This document shows positions 34,240 through 46,420 of a stretch of 64,000 nt of DNA, in pieces (position 1 is the stretch's first letter; each line of letters starts with the position of its first letter). The stretch lies in the NCBI GenBank assembly GCA_038373885.1, contig JAWZYV010019936.1:620001-684000 (forward strand). The letters are read 5' to 3'. The position numbers and the translations under genes were made by a program. Source of the DNA: Cheiracanthium punctorium. Its lineage: Eukaryota > Arthropoda > Arachnida > Araneae > Cheiracanthiidae. The notes under the pieces are model-generated. The model did not search any database. It was not told the DNA's origin and saw only the letters and a program-made list of their open reading frames with translations.

Positions 34240-34530
34240 AAAATCTTAATACAACCAAAAAAAAAAAAAATCAAAACAATATTTGAAAGAACGATTTTCA
34301 CTCTCAATTTAATAGATTTAATAGACTCAATTTAGACAGATTTTAAACCGTTAGTTGCACTTTATCTTCCCTAAACAATATTTTAAATACCCAAATACAA
34401 GTTTAAACTGTATTTGAATGAACGGTTTGTACTTTTAAATGAGGATTTTAAAGAGTCAGTTGTATTTTATTTTTCTTAAACAATTTTTAAAATGCCCAAA
34501 TACAAGTTTAGACTTTATTTAGGTTCGATT
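34240..34530. repeat. Tandem repeat, about 104-bp period
   Basis: gattttaaaccgttagttgc starts at 34,339 and gattttaaagagtcagttg at 34,443, 104 bp apart. Both units contain cccaaatacaagttta followed by actttatttga-like sequence. A weaker partial unit precedes 34,339. The units are diverged and AT-rich. Confidence 0.75.
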
Positions 34531-34739
34531 TCGCGTTCAAATACTTATTAAATTTTAAATTCGTGATCATTCTGTTTTCGTTGTATAATAAAGAAGTTAA
34601 ATTTTTCATACCATTAATTATATAAACGTATAAATAAGCAATGTTGTATGTAAAAGTACGAAAACAAATAATAAAAAAACTGAAATTTTTATTGAGTAAA
34701 AAATCTTTACACGGAACGCTCACGTAAAAAAAAAAGCTT

Positions 34740-34825
34740 TGTGTACGTCTCGGAAGACACAAGTTTTTCTTCTTCCTCACCCTTAGAAGAATTTTTTTAA
34801 TCTTCCGAGACATACGTGGAATATA
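34740..34825. repeat. Inverted repeat, tacgt/gtctcggaaga arms
   Basis: gtctcggaaga near 34,746-34,757 is matched by tcttccgagac near 34,801-34,812, with tacgt words extending the pairing imperfectly. This is a small hairpin of unknown origin. Confidence 0.5.
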
Positions 34826-35762
34826 TTTAATTCTATGTTTCACGATAAGCTATTTTACCAAAATAATAAAGAAATATTGAATCATTACGAATTTTTAAAT
34901 TAATGGCGGATAACATTCAAGTTGAAATGTTACCAAATTTCCAGTAGAGAATTCAGTTACATTTATTCAGAATTTTCTTTAAAAAGGTATACTAAATGCG
35001 ATAGTCAAAGTAATATGCATTACATATAAAAGAATGTTTACCATGAGCTTTTAAAATTATTTGTAAAAAAAAAAAAAAAACCAAGAAGAAAACGTGTAAG
35101 CCCGGAAATTTATTCACCAGAAATATAAGCTGTGATACACATAGATATAGTCGTATGCAAAATGCATCCGATAAGCAATTTTTAAAGTCTTGCTTTAAAG
35201 TTCAAGTTTTTTGTCTCGAACGCGTGGAATAAAACCAAAAACATTGTATTTGCCTGATAACCGTAGCTCAATGATCCGTTGCAAATTTTGAATGATGTAT
35301 AACACCTTTGTGAAAGTAACATTATTCTACAGCAAATGCTTCTGTGGTTCAGGAAAGTGTAAGACAAAGTTAAAAAATTGTCTGAACAGAAAAGCCGAAT
35401 TTATGTGTTATTGTTAACACTTAAATTCAGTATGGGTTTTTTTGTGGGCTAAATTAACAAAAATTCAATTATAACTCAAATTTTTAGGCTTATATTAATG
35501 CGTAATTTAACAGTTTTATGTTTTCAGAAGCAGGATTTTGCTATATATTTACATGTTTCTCTATAAATGCAAGGTTGAAATGAAGGTATTTTCATTAACT
35601 GAATTTTACTACTTTCAAAAAAGGTACTTTCAAATAAGGATAATCTTCTCATTTTTGAGTACTTTGTCATCTTTCCATCACTCCGAGTACTTTACTCTTA
35701 AAAATTAAGCATCAGATGTACTTAGTTTTTGAATTTCAATTCATATTTAATCATGTCATGTA

Positions 35763-35915
35763 CACTGAAAAAACTCGCATTACGTTTATCCGCATATTGT
35801 GTTGAAGTAATTTGCAATTGCAGTACACTGTTCTATTTTGTACCCACACATTGATCTGCAATGACTAAGAACTATACCACAACGTACGGGTAAAATAATG
35901 AATCTTTTTTCAGTG
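35763..35915. mobile_element. Short MITE, CACTGAAAAAA ends (153 bp)
   Basis: cactgaaaaaa at the left and ttttttcagtg at the right are exact inverses, flanked by ta on both sides (35,761-35,762 and 35,916-35,917). The interior is non-coding. The TA duplication suggests a Tc1/mariner-type MITE, though with an 11-bp tip this remains tentative. Confidence 0.6.
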
Positions 35916-36824
35916 TACTCGTTCATGATACAACTGTACTTAAAAAGTACTACATTAAAGTACTTATTTTTAAAAAGATTTTTAAAACTCTTTGGGAACA
36001 AATCATGTTTATTAATTAATAATTATTTTAGAGATCGAACAAATTATATTGCACAACTTATTTGATTAATCCAGCGGAAAAATTTTAAATGTCAAAAAAA
36101 TATTCACTTATGTATTTATTTATCGTGCTAAAAAAAATACGGACAATACTTTTAAAAATGCATGAAAAATGTTAATACAAAACAAAAAGCCAATTGCAAC
36201 TTCAAAATTACAAGAAAACCTCCGAGGAATATCAAAAGCTAAGACAGAAACCCCATTATCTCTTCAATCAATTCTGCATAACAACAGCTCTTTCTTTTAA
36301 AAATCTTCAACGTCATTGATTAAAATTGGAAAATTACACATCATGCAACGTTTCCATTCTTATAAAACTAATGTGTCGCACAGCAAAGAAAAGACTGAAG
36401 CACAGCAAATGGGCATATTTCTTTTTTTAAACGAGATGTTCGAGAAGAAACAGATTTAATGCTCTCAAATTGTTTTGCCCTTCTATTTAAATCTTTTATT
36501 TTCAGTAATGGATGTTAACTATTTACTCGGCGTTTACCTTTTGCATTCGAATGTGTTTCTAAATTAAGTAATTTTTACTTATTTTTTACTTTTCTAAGCT
36601 TTTTTTAAAAGCACTTTGTTTTGAAGAATAATTTAAAATTACATAGTAGAAAAAAACAGCGAGCAGTTATTGTCGAATTTACAATTGATAATTTTCCATT
36701 TATGAAATTAATATAAAAATGTTCACATTTTCTGTTATTAATAACGCTTTCTTCCTATTAAATATAGTATAGTTTAAAACTACTTTAAGAATAAAATCTG
36801 TTCAGATTTTTAAAAGATCTATTA

Positions 36825-37004
36825 CCGTGTTTACTGGCGTGATAGTCGCGCTTTTTTGCCAATTTTTCATGGTGAAAATCTAGGTGCGACTATTAGGCGG
36901 AGAAAATTTTTCTACATAATATTATAACTCTAAAGCTATTTTTTCTTCTTCAAAACGGAGGTGCGACTATTATACGAGGGAGACTATTACGCGAGTAAAC
37001 ACGG
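36825..37004. mobile_element. MITE with CCGTGTTTACT ends, pogo-like (180 bp)
   Basis: The left end ccgtgtttactggcgtgata and right end tattacgcgagtaaacacgg are inverted with two mismatches. Further inside, ggtgcgactatta recurs (about 36,882 and 36,960). TA precedes the left end; the right flank is tt. TTTACTCGC..TAATAGTCG tips are typical of pogo/Tigger-type MITEs. Confidence 0.72.
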
Positions 37005-38183
37005 TTGATAGAAAAGTTCAATTCTTGAATATCTGATAACATATAAGGTGTGCCTCATACTTTTATAAAGAAAATATGTATGTTTATTAGGGCATTTTTT
37101 TCAGAATTCATTTTAGCGCACAGTGGAAAAGTTGTGACTTGGCCATTTTAGTTTAAACACTTTTCTATATTAAAATCTATTCATATCTACTGGTGATCCA
37201 AGAGCACGAAATATACTTAATGAATTTATGAAAATTTATAAAGTGAAAAAAAAATCTAAATCACTTTCTATGCCGTGTAATAAAGTTACGTCTTATAGAA
37301 TTTCATTAATTTTAACCCATTCATATCATCCCTTACCCAAGTATCCGAAAAATATTTCAGAATTGGCCATTTAAAAAAAAATGTACAGAAATTATTCTTT
37401 GTGATTCTCTGAATCTCTCTCGAGATCAACTCTTGAACACTTCTTTAGTTCTTAATAATTTAATTAAATAAATCAAATTATGTGTTCCAAAATCTCAAAC
37501 TTACCCCCACACACACACCTTTTTTTTTCCAAAATAATAGTTCTTAATATTATTACTTTTGATAATTTTAAATTATGTAGGTAATGATATTTTTAGAAAG
37601 AAAAAATTTGCATTACAGTTAGTAAACTGTATAAATGATTATATCATATCTTAACGGAATTTTATTTCATTTGTTGAAATTTTCCATCTTCTTTAAAGTC
37701 GACACAGCACGGAAAAAATGTGACACTGACATTCAGAAAATAATTGGCGGAACTTGAATTTATGAGTCTATGCACTCCGTATGAATACTATATCATAGAG
37801 CGTGACACTTCTGAACCCGCTTATACAATTTTTAGATATATATCCTCTATAATCGCGTGCCTGTACCCAGATGAAAATATATGTAAATCGTTGAGTGCTG
37901 GTAGACTGACAAACCATCATTCTAGTGCTATAAAAATTAAACGATAATTTCTCGTTACACATTCTAGTCATTCCATTATGATTAACCAGAATACTACGGA
38001 CAAGAAATTGTTGACGATTTCGTCTATACCAGTTTTTTATATCACCTACACGCATAATTCTACGATCTATTCTAGTTTTGTGACAAAGAAAACAGCCATC
38101 TATCTGTTCTAAATGAGAGGGGTATTTGTTTTTCTTCGTGAGAGAAAGAAGTGCTAGTATTTCACAGGGGTGATGCTAAAATG
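37005..38183. other. No supported feature
   Basis: AT-rich DNA with an acacacacacac patch near 37,506. A 67-codon frame at 37,744-37,947 (+) and an overlapping minus-strand frame have no recognisable domain. Confidence 0.5.
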
Positions 38184-38192
38184 TATAACCAA

Positions 38193-38447
38193 ATTGAATT
38201 GGCGAGTGCAGAAACCACCTCAGTCACAAAAAGGAAATTTTTCAGGAGAGAGAAAAAACTTCATAAAGCTTCATAAAAATTCATAAATTAGTTAATATTT
38301 GCATGACAGAAACATAAATGCATGCTATGACAGAGGAAAAAAATAAGTTTAAGTATTTGAAAATTTGGTGGAGTTATGAATTTTTTTCTCTCTCCTGAAA
38401 AATTTCCTTTTTGTGACTGGGGTGGTTTCTGCATTCACCGATTCAAT
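38193..38447. mobile_element. MITE with ~75-bp TIRs and 9-bp duplication (MULE-like)
   Basis: The left arm starts attgaattggcgagtgcaga and continues through caggagagagaaaaaa. The right arm is its inverse with about six mismatches over roughly 75 bp. The flanks carry an identical 9-mer, tataaccaa (38,184-38,192 and 38,448-38,456). Long terminal inverted repeats with a 9-bp duplication fit non-autonomous Mutator-like elements. The short central region has no coding potential. Confidence 0.88.
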
Positions 38448-38456
38448 TATAACCAA

Positions 38457-41400
38457 AATTCAGAAAATGGGGATAACAAAAATTACTACATTTCATAAAA
38501 CATTAATACAGTCTGTATTGCTATCATAATACAGACCATAACATAATGTAGCAACTTGTGCAGCAGCTGATTAATTTGGGAAAATAAACATAGCAATCAA
38601 ACGGACAAACACTGAATAACCCTTCTCAGTCCACACTTCAAATGATACTGTAAATTCAAAACAAAATCTACGAAAATTACTAGCCACAGTCACTGAAACA
38701 AAAGCATGGGATATTAGGAGCGACGTTTATCTCTGCCTCCCCACGCAACCCCTGAAATTCAAACTCATCCGGCCTTCATTCTACACAGAAAACCGAAAGG
38801 CAAACAGGGGAAGAATTCAAATCACTCAAACTCTGAAGCTGATAAACGAGATTTGGTTAAAGTTCTGGCATCAATCTTAATTTTCGAAAAGTTCCCGAGA
38901 AGAATATAAATGAAGTTGTAAGGGATTTATTTCTAGGTATATTTAGCGTTGCTTGATAAACGCCCCGCGTTCTGGGAAGGATCACGCGTTTGTGAGCAAG
39001 AGAGGAGAAAATTAAGCGTTTAGCGGTGTTTATACAGTTAAGTTTTAAAATTGATTTGGAGCAGGGAGCCGTTTTGTAATTTTCTTTTACATAGTATGTT
39101 TCAGTTAATGTTAAAAATAGGTTGCTATTAATAATAACCGGCGCGATTACTAACATAAACCAGTTATTAATAGTGATTGAGGAGCTTTCTTAGCGTGAAA
39201 GTTTTCAACAGTAGGTCGAAATTTATCGGGTTAATTTATTACTTATGTAGCTTCTTGAAGTAAAGACTATAACCACATGATCCGGATATTCAAGCGGGCT
39301 CCCCACAGAGGTAACTGGTCTCACTGATGCTTTTTAAGTTTAGTAAAGAGCCACTGACAGTTAATTATCAAATACAACCCAAAATCATTGCATTGCACTT
39401 AGTATACATGCTTAATTTATAGCATTTACAAAGTTAATTGGTAACTATCAATATAGTAAAGTAACAGTGGTTACCAACAATAACGGTTTCAAATTACAAT
39501 TCAAAACAAAACGTTTTTACATAATTACGCTCGCAGAACCACATCTTCTGATTGATTAGCTCAAAACTGTGTATACAGATATAGTATAGAACTACATAGA
39601 AACCGTAGTTGACCTGAAATTCTGAAAATCTACCCGTTCTATGATTCTTAAGTTACATCCCTCAAACATCCCTCAATTTCATTTCCAGGATGCCTCTCCG
39701 ACATTCGATTGAATACAAAAGTTAAAAATGTGAAACTTGTTATTAATAACAATAGCATTATTAACTTTAGACGATATATATTACATACCGGTGTATAAAA
39801 TTAAGATTACAAACGCAAAATAGGTAGTAGCTGAAGAAATTTAGGTTCATTGTTGAACAATTTGGCACCGAGATGTATTTTCATAGTAGAAAGCATGTAG
39901 CGGCATAACAATATTAAAAATAGGTGAGTTGTTAGTTAATACGCAGATTTTATTTAAAAAAGAAACACGGCCTAATCGTGATCCATCATATCTCGGGAAT
40001 GGTCGATTTTATATGGAGTGTGGCCACATTGCACCGCTATACAAGAATCACAACGAGCCGCCACATTGTTAATAAAGACGCGGAAAAATGCTTGCGGCAA
40101 TAAATCTCATTTATTGCCGAATGCATTTTATATTTTTTATTTTAATGTATTCATGTTTTATTGTCTAATCTCATTCTTAAGTAAGAGATATTGTGGTTAA
40201 AAAAGGTCGTAAGTTCTTATAATTTAACTAACTGAAAAGTAGTCGTAATCATTTGAATTCATTAAATTGGAAATCAGCATTGTTGAACTATTTCAAATAT
40301 AGAACATACACTTTTTACTCAAAGGATACAATGCATTTAATCAAAGAAGATCCTTGCTTTAGCAATTAAAAGTTAAAAGAAATATACAAAGCTCATAATT
40401 CAACTAAATATGTAGCGGAAAGGACGTGTAACATTGGAGATTATTTTAAAAAATTACCAGCATGTTTTCGTTCATTTCATATAAACGAACTCCGCAATGC
40501 TTGTTTTTACATTTCTAAACGCTGCCGCTAAGCCATGCAAATAACATACAATGTATCCAATTAAACCACAGGGGCCATACATAACTGCACAGTTAATCTT
40601 TCATATGCGATTAGAAAAGAGAAACGTGTTCGCTGTTTAACAAAGAGGATATGTATTCTTGAAGTAGATATATTAATGGTTTAATACTACGGTAGAGTGT
40701 GTATGATTAATTGCTTAAAGTTAAAAGTTTCTGTAATCTCCCGTCAACGTTAATCTTCATTACGGCTATAGGTTTCCAAAGAATATCAATTGATATGTTT
40801 ACCACTGGGAGATTTATTAATAGGTGAAGCGCATGCGCACGAAGTCCGCATGGCGTGTGCTTGAAAACATCGAGCGCTTCGCACGCTCTCCAAAGATTTC
40901 AGAAAGCCTGGCTTCTTAAGCCGTAGGCTCGCTTTTAGGTTACTTTTTAAAGGATTAATTAATCTCTTCCTCAGTGTAAAGAAAAAGAATAGAGGTAGAA
41001 TATTAGAGGATTGTATTGAGCTGCTTTTTTTTCGACATTGTGTGGTAGTTGAATTTTTTATAGCTGTTACATTTTCATTGGATTTACAGTAATTTCCTTA
41101 GGGGCTTTTCCAAAATATATAACACTTTTTTCTTTAAACATTTTTCGCCTCCCTCCCCAAATATCACACTTTGTCACAAGACCTGATTTCCCCCTCACTA
41201 TCATCGTAACGTAAATGCCTTCATTATAATTTTTATGATTGCCTTCTTCAATTTTAACTCACAATATACATTTATATTGAAATTAGTATACAAAGGCCAG
41301 CACTGTATAGCTCCGGCAATGTTGAAGATTATCAAAAATAGTCGATATTCTGTCTTTTGATTAGCTCGTTAATTTCCTGTGCTAATTAGGATGCCGCAGC

Positions 41401-41689
41401 TGATAGAATTATTCTGTAGTTTTGGATTTAGGTCTTTTGCGTGTAAACTGGGAAGAACATGGGAAATATTTCGATCATTGCGTAAGTTGCACTAAGTGGT
41501 GCGAAAATTTGAACATTCATTGTAGCACGAGTGAGACAAAACAGTGTCGTTAACCCCTTCCTACTTACCTGTCATAAACTGTTGCATTATTTAAACCTGC
41601 GGCACGAGATCGGCACCACTCACGTTACACCACGACAAGAGAAAGCCGCGCAAGTGGCTACCTTTTGCCCCGTCAGACAACGCTTTAAT
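38457..41689. other. No supported feature
   Basis: More than 3 kb of AT-rich DNA. A 99-codon minus-strand frame (38,857-39,156) shows no domain. No terminal repeats or tRNA-like boxes were recognised. Confidence 0.5.
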
Positions 41690-42066
41690 CTACAGCGCAG
41701 AATTCGCGAGATCAAAACCAGCCTTCCTCATCCACTTTTCCTTCATTGATAACCTGGATAATGAACAAGTATTTTCCTCCTCGCCTTCAGCAGAAGATGG
41801 CACCAGCATCGCCCCATCCATCTTTCACTCCTTATAAGTCCGCAACACGTCTCAGCAACCTCTCGAAGTCCACAACACGTGGCAGCAATCTGACATAATT
41901 CAGAAGGCGCGGCATCCATAAAACTTGGAACATCGTTCGTCAGGCCTCCGCACACGCTACACCTCGGCAATTAAAGGCCGGGCTTAGGAGTACATTTTGC
42001 GCAGTTTGATAGCACCTCAATCCACCACGTGGAATTTGCGGGATCAAAACCAGCTTCAGCCACTCA
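41690..42066. repeat. Paired direct motif, gcgagatcaaaaccagc type
   Basis: gaattcgcgagatcaaaacc (about 41,701) and gaatttgcgggatcaaaacc (about 42,036) are followed by similar cagc.tc..ccact sequence. GATCAAAAC fits the pol III box B consensus. This may be two decayed copies of a SINE-like repeat, but no box A was found. The GC content here is higher than in the surroundings. Confidence 0.35.
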
Positions 42067-43447
42067 AAGCTATCGTCTACCAATCTCTTTCGAAGTTATT
42101 TTTCTGGCTTCGTGTCTGACAAAGAGTATCCCAGAGAAAAGACATTTCGTTTATGGCTGCGATTTTATTAAGAAAAAAAAAAATAATTTGTCTGCTTAAT
42201 TGTTGAGGCTGCATCAAACAAAGCCTGTTGAAAACAATCGTTAGAATAAACTTGGGATAATTTTGGTTTCACTTTACGCGAATGGTATTAAAAATCATTT
42301 AAATAAACGTTTAATCATCAAAATGTGCATTAATGCGAATATACATTTGTGCGGCAGATGGAGAAAAACTTTTATCATAATCCCGTTTTATTTACAATTC
42401 AAATTACTTCGCTACGGCGCTCGAAACTTTGAAACTGGCGACGCAACTGAATTTTGAAGAACAGTTTACTGATACTAAAATGCGATTCAAATTAATATTT
42501 ATTTTCCTTCATACTACGCGGTCGGAAATTGTAATGAAATTAAATCTGTTCGTTTTTAATTATTCCACGCATAAACTACATTAATTAGTGAGAGCGGTTA
42601 AGATGGAAGTTTTCTTTTGCATTTAATTACAAGTAACTTAAATAACGAGTAGAGCTTTTAGTCAAGCAATACATAATTTTTGCAAGAAATGGTTCTGCAG
42701 TTACCAGCTGCAATGTGAATTTTACCATTCATGGCTTTAGTTTTGACGATAAATAGACATTGATATAAAATAAACATTAAGAGACTTAAATTTTTCAGTT
42801 TATCGCATTTATTTATAATGTTAGAATTAATGCAGCGTGGGAAGATTTTGTGAATTTCTTAGATTCAGAATTCCGTGTTCTGTGTTTGGTAAATCTCGAA
42901 CATTTTCTAGCTTGCAGCGCGATAAACTTTCATGGAGATCATTTGAATATGTGTATCATTAAAGGGAAAATAAGTTTCAATATTTCAATATTTTATAAAT
43001 TTGTAAAATTTACATTAATGGTAAAACTTAATTATTCACTAATTAAGTTTTAGTATCGAATAAAAATACAAACGAATGTAACACATTCGTGTAAATTTAT
43101 ACTTGTAGCATTTATGCAAGTAATAAATAAGAGTTAATGCCGCCAAGAAACTGTTATTATTATTTGTTGTTCTAGTTACTAATGCCCTCTTGCAACCACG
43201 GAGCCGGGCCAAATCCTCCATGTAGAACGACGAAGGGCGAAATTAAGCGGCTTCTATTTTATTGAGCCGCAGTGGGAGAAAGACCGCCTTAGCTTGCGGT
43301 CTCCTATAATTTTGAACTCATTCTTTAGTACCTGAAATCGGAACGACCAGAAATAACTTTTTAATATGGAGGACATTGTAGCCTCGAACAGATTTTACGA
43401 GCACCAGCTCCCGTTAGAGCACACGGTTCTACAGCAGGCCAGCCGAG
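42067..43447. other. No supported feature
   Basis: Mostly AT-rich. A GC-richer block at 43,190-43,310 contains small hairpins (gcggct...agccgc near 43,239-43,270 and gaccgcc..ttgcggtc near 43,281-43,303). No gene was recognised. Confidence 0.45.
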
Positions 43448-43790
43448 AGAGGTTTTCACCCTCCAAAGCACTATCCAAGCCAGTGCTGCTATACTTTCTG
43501 TGTTCTTATAGGAAAGGAGCTCTTTCACATAAGCAGGGGAACTTTCTGTTTTCTTATGGAAACTTAGCTGCTAGGCCTCTGCGGGACACTCTGTTATTAT
43601 TTAAAACTGTAATAAACAGTTTTTATTTAAAACTTCTAGAGGTTTTTACCCTCCGAAGCGCTGGCCAAGCCAATGCTGCTTCACTTTCTTTGTTCTTATA
43701 GGAGCTTAGCTGCTAAGCCTCCGCGGGACACTCTGTTATTATTTAAAATTGTTGATAAACAGTTATTATTTAAGACTGCTGATTAACTTA
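43448..43790 (+). repeat. Degenerate tandem duplication, about 190-bp period
   Basis: agaggttttcaccctccaaa at 43,448 and agaggtttttaccctccgaa at 43,638 start two units. Both contain ccaagcca.tgctgct, cttatagga, cttagctgcta.gcctc and gcgggacactctgttattat. Unit 2 lacks about 35 bp. A 111-codon frame runs through unit 1 (43,366-43,701) but has no recognisable domain, and the repeat explains its composition. Confidence 0.8.
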
Positions 43791-43919
43791 ATAGCAAAAA
43801 AGCATGGAAATCTTTAAAGGGTTCTTGGTAAATTAGTTGAATTATTTTCATTTTTAAGTATTCATGAGTACTCCATACGTAACATAAAACCTATTTGCTT
43901 TTGCTCATGGGTATTACTC

Positions 43920-44420
43920 CTTAATTACACATAAGCAATTACTTTTTCTGAACAGTCCTACTTCGCAGAAGGATTTATCACAGGTTATTTCATCGGCCCT
44001 TCCTCTATTATTATCAACCCTGCAGGTAAAGGAGATTCGCCTACGAAAATTAATATCACCCTTATTCCCATACTTACTAATTTAATAATTTATCCCTTCA
44101 TGGTGCGTATACTCACTCGAGAGTGTGCTGAAGCCGAAAATCTTAGTAATATCAAGGTTCAGTCAGGAGAACTAAGCTGGAGATCATTGCGCTCATTAGG
44201 TAAATTGTATTTGAAATAACTATTCTCTTGAATAATATAAAGCAAGTATTTTGACAGCTAAATTTGCAAATTTCATTACGCTGACTGGGCTGTTAAATAA
44301 AAGTCAAAATCAATAACGTTTGTCAGGACTAAATAGCGTACGGTTCGCTTCTTAATATGATAAACCGTCGATGTAACTCATCCTGAAAACTGATAGTATG
44401 AGCTTACTTAAAATAACTGA
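43920..44420 (+). repeat. Diverged dispersed repeat, copy 1 (partner 48,180-48,680)
   Basis: Shares with the partner: aaccctgcaggtaaagga, gccgaaaatcttagtaatat, cagtcaggaga and aaataaaagtcaaaatcaat, in the same order and spacing across about 450 bp. Divergence is perhaps 20% by eye. It is non-coding and both copies are on the plus strand. Confidence 0.8.
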
Positions 44421-44999
44421 ATGTTAAATTGGTTAACACGTAATTAAATTTAAACGTTTATATCTCTATATTAAGTTGGCTTTACATTGTAGTGCATATA
44501 TTAAATATTTTAAACCGTTCTTGACTCAGTGAAAGAATTTACTTTTACAGCGATGTGCTTAAATTCATGTAATACAGTAATACTAATGCATGCAAATACA
44601 CTGTTACTTAACATAAAATAGTAATTAGAGAAATTCAAAATTATAATCATTTATTAAAAAGTGTTAATCCTACTGTATATAAACAAATATATTTTTACTA
44701 TGAAAAAAACCACATTTACTTACCACATTTGTAGCCACTATTTTAACCAAATAATTTTCTTAAAATAATGGCATCGTTAAATCAACATTTTTTTTAAAAT
44801 CAACAAAACGTAAATGTTACTCTTATTTAGTTCAAGCACAGTTTTATTTGATCCATCAACATGCTCAGCCTTATACGCAGGTACTAATCTCCGACCACCA
44901 GACTTGCATAAGGAAATGCTAAAAATCAAATCTTAAGCAAAAGTTCATTCATGTACTGCTAAAGTTCTACTAAAAACAAGTACACTGTACAAATGGTTT

Positions 45000-45210
45000 T
45001 TTCTTCTTAATTGCGGGCTCTTGCCGTTGCGGGCAAATTTTTTCTTAATTGCGGGCGCCTTTATTATAGAGGCACCTAGAATAGGTGGTCCAACGTTGCC
45101 TCCTGTGAAGGTACGGAACGAAAGTTACCCGCAAATCCGACCCGGGAATAGAACCCGGACTCGTAGTATGGTAGAATGGTTCTCTACCCCTAGAAAACCC
45201 AGGCGGTTAC
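45000..45210 (-). repeat. tRNA-derived SINE, minus strand
   Basis: On the minus strand, ctaggggtagagaacc resembles a D arm and box A. About 30 bp later ccgggttctattcccgg forms a tRNA-type T arm with a perfect 5-bp stem and loop TTCTATT. The body runs towards 45,003 with a gcgggc..attgcgggc duplication near its end. Box A is degenerate. Confidence 0.65.
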
Positions 45211-46198
45211 TGTACATATGTTTCCAAATAAAAAAAGTGTGTGCGTGTAATCTTTACGCGCGATTGAAGTAAAACTTCTTTGACGTTTACGATAAATATC
45301 ACTGAAATTATTAAACTTTAACTTAAAATAAATATCATATTATAATTTAATTATATTTATTATTCATGTACTTTACAAAGATTATATAAATGTTATATTC
45401 ATATTATTCATTGAAAATAGGAACTTGAATGTCATCATGATATTTTATGTATGAAATTACAGGTTTGTGTTAACTATACTCTGAAACATAAATTTTACTC
45501 CCTAAATTTGCTAACTTTCTTGAAAATACAGCATCTATCGTTGTACCGAAACGCGTTGTTGATTGAAGTCGAGAAGTATTCATAGTTTTTCTTTGGCAGT
45601 GTTCTTAAACCTTTGTTTTCCTCTGCTGTTTTTGCTCGAAGTATTATTCTGTTTAAAAATTTACATTTGGCTCATTATTATAAATAACTCAAAAACACAT
45701 GAGCAATATTGAAAGATTACATATTATTTAAGTACAGACAAACAATATTTATGTATCATGGCAACCAATCATGTCAAGTTTTTACTCATAATTCCATTAA
45801 ATATTGTATTAATGCCATTGAAAACATGTGAGTAAAGCAACGGAATCACCATAGTGCCACTTTCTGTATTCGGTGCGTAGGCCTTGTTTATCGGAGGTGA
45901 CGGGTTGGGTCGCCGCCTGTAACAATAGTGAGAGACAGTCAGCAGGATCGCCGCCTGTTCAGCGAAAGACTTCACACAGTGGCTCTGACAAGAGCCGATC
46001 CACTTATCCACTGAACAGGGTCATAAGATAAGATCTTGCTTCAAAACAGGTAGGGAGTAATGCCGACGCGCAGGGAGCACAGTCGACGTTCTCAGGAACG
46101 AACGCCCGAGAGCTCTTCCGCAAATAATTAAACTTATAAATCTGGAAAAAGCTTGTTAATTGTGACGTCAATATGAAGTAAAAATCACTTGCAATAGC
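45211..46198. other. No supported gene
   Basis: AT-rich DNA followed by a GC-richer block at 45,880-46,110, where gatcgccgcctgt and ggtcgccgcctgt recur (about 45,906 and 45,947). Short frames only. Origin unknown. Confidence 0.45.
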
Positions 46199-46420
46199 TA
46201 ATTTTGTCACGCAAATGATTAACTTTTTTGACTCTCGGATATGAAATGTTGCTGAAAATAGCGAAAAATCGCTTAAAAATGAGGGAACGGGTGGATTTTC
46301 AGATTTTTAAAGTAGCGCAGATTGTTTTCTATATTTTTATACATGATTATGGAAATTTTCATGGGGATCGTACAAACGGTGTAGAAATTATCAGGCTTGT
46401 CCTTGACATTGCAATGTTTT
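46199..46420 (+). repeat. Dispersed repeat, copy 2 (partner 21,041-21,252)
   Basis: Collinear with the copy inside the hAT unit, sharing gtcacgcaaatgatt, gctgaaaatagcgaaaaatc and gatcgtacaaacg. It lies far outside the nested cluster, so this is an interspersed family and not a local duplication. Confidence 0.75.
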
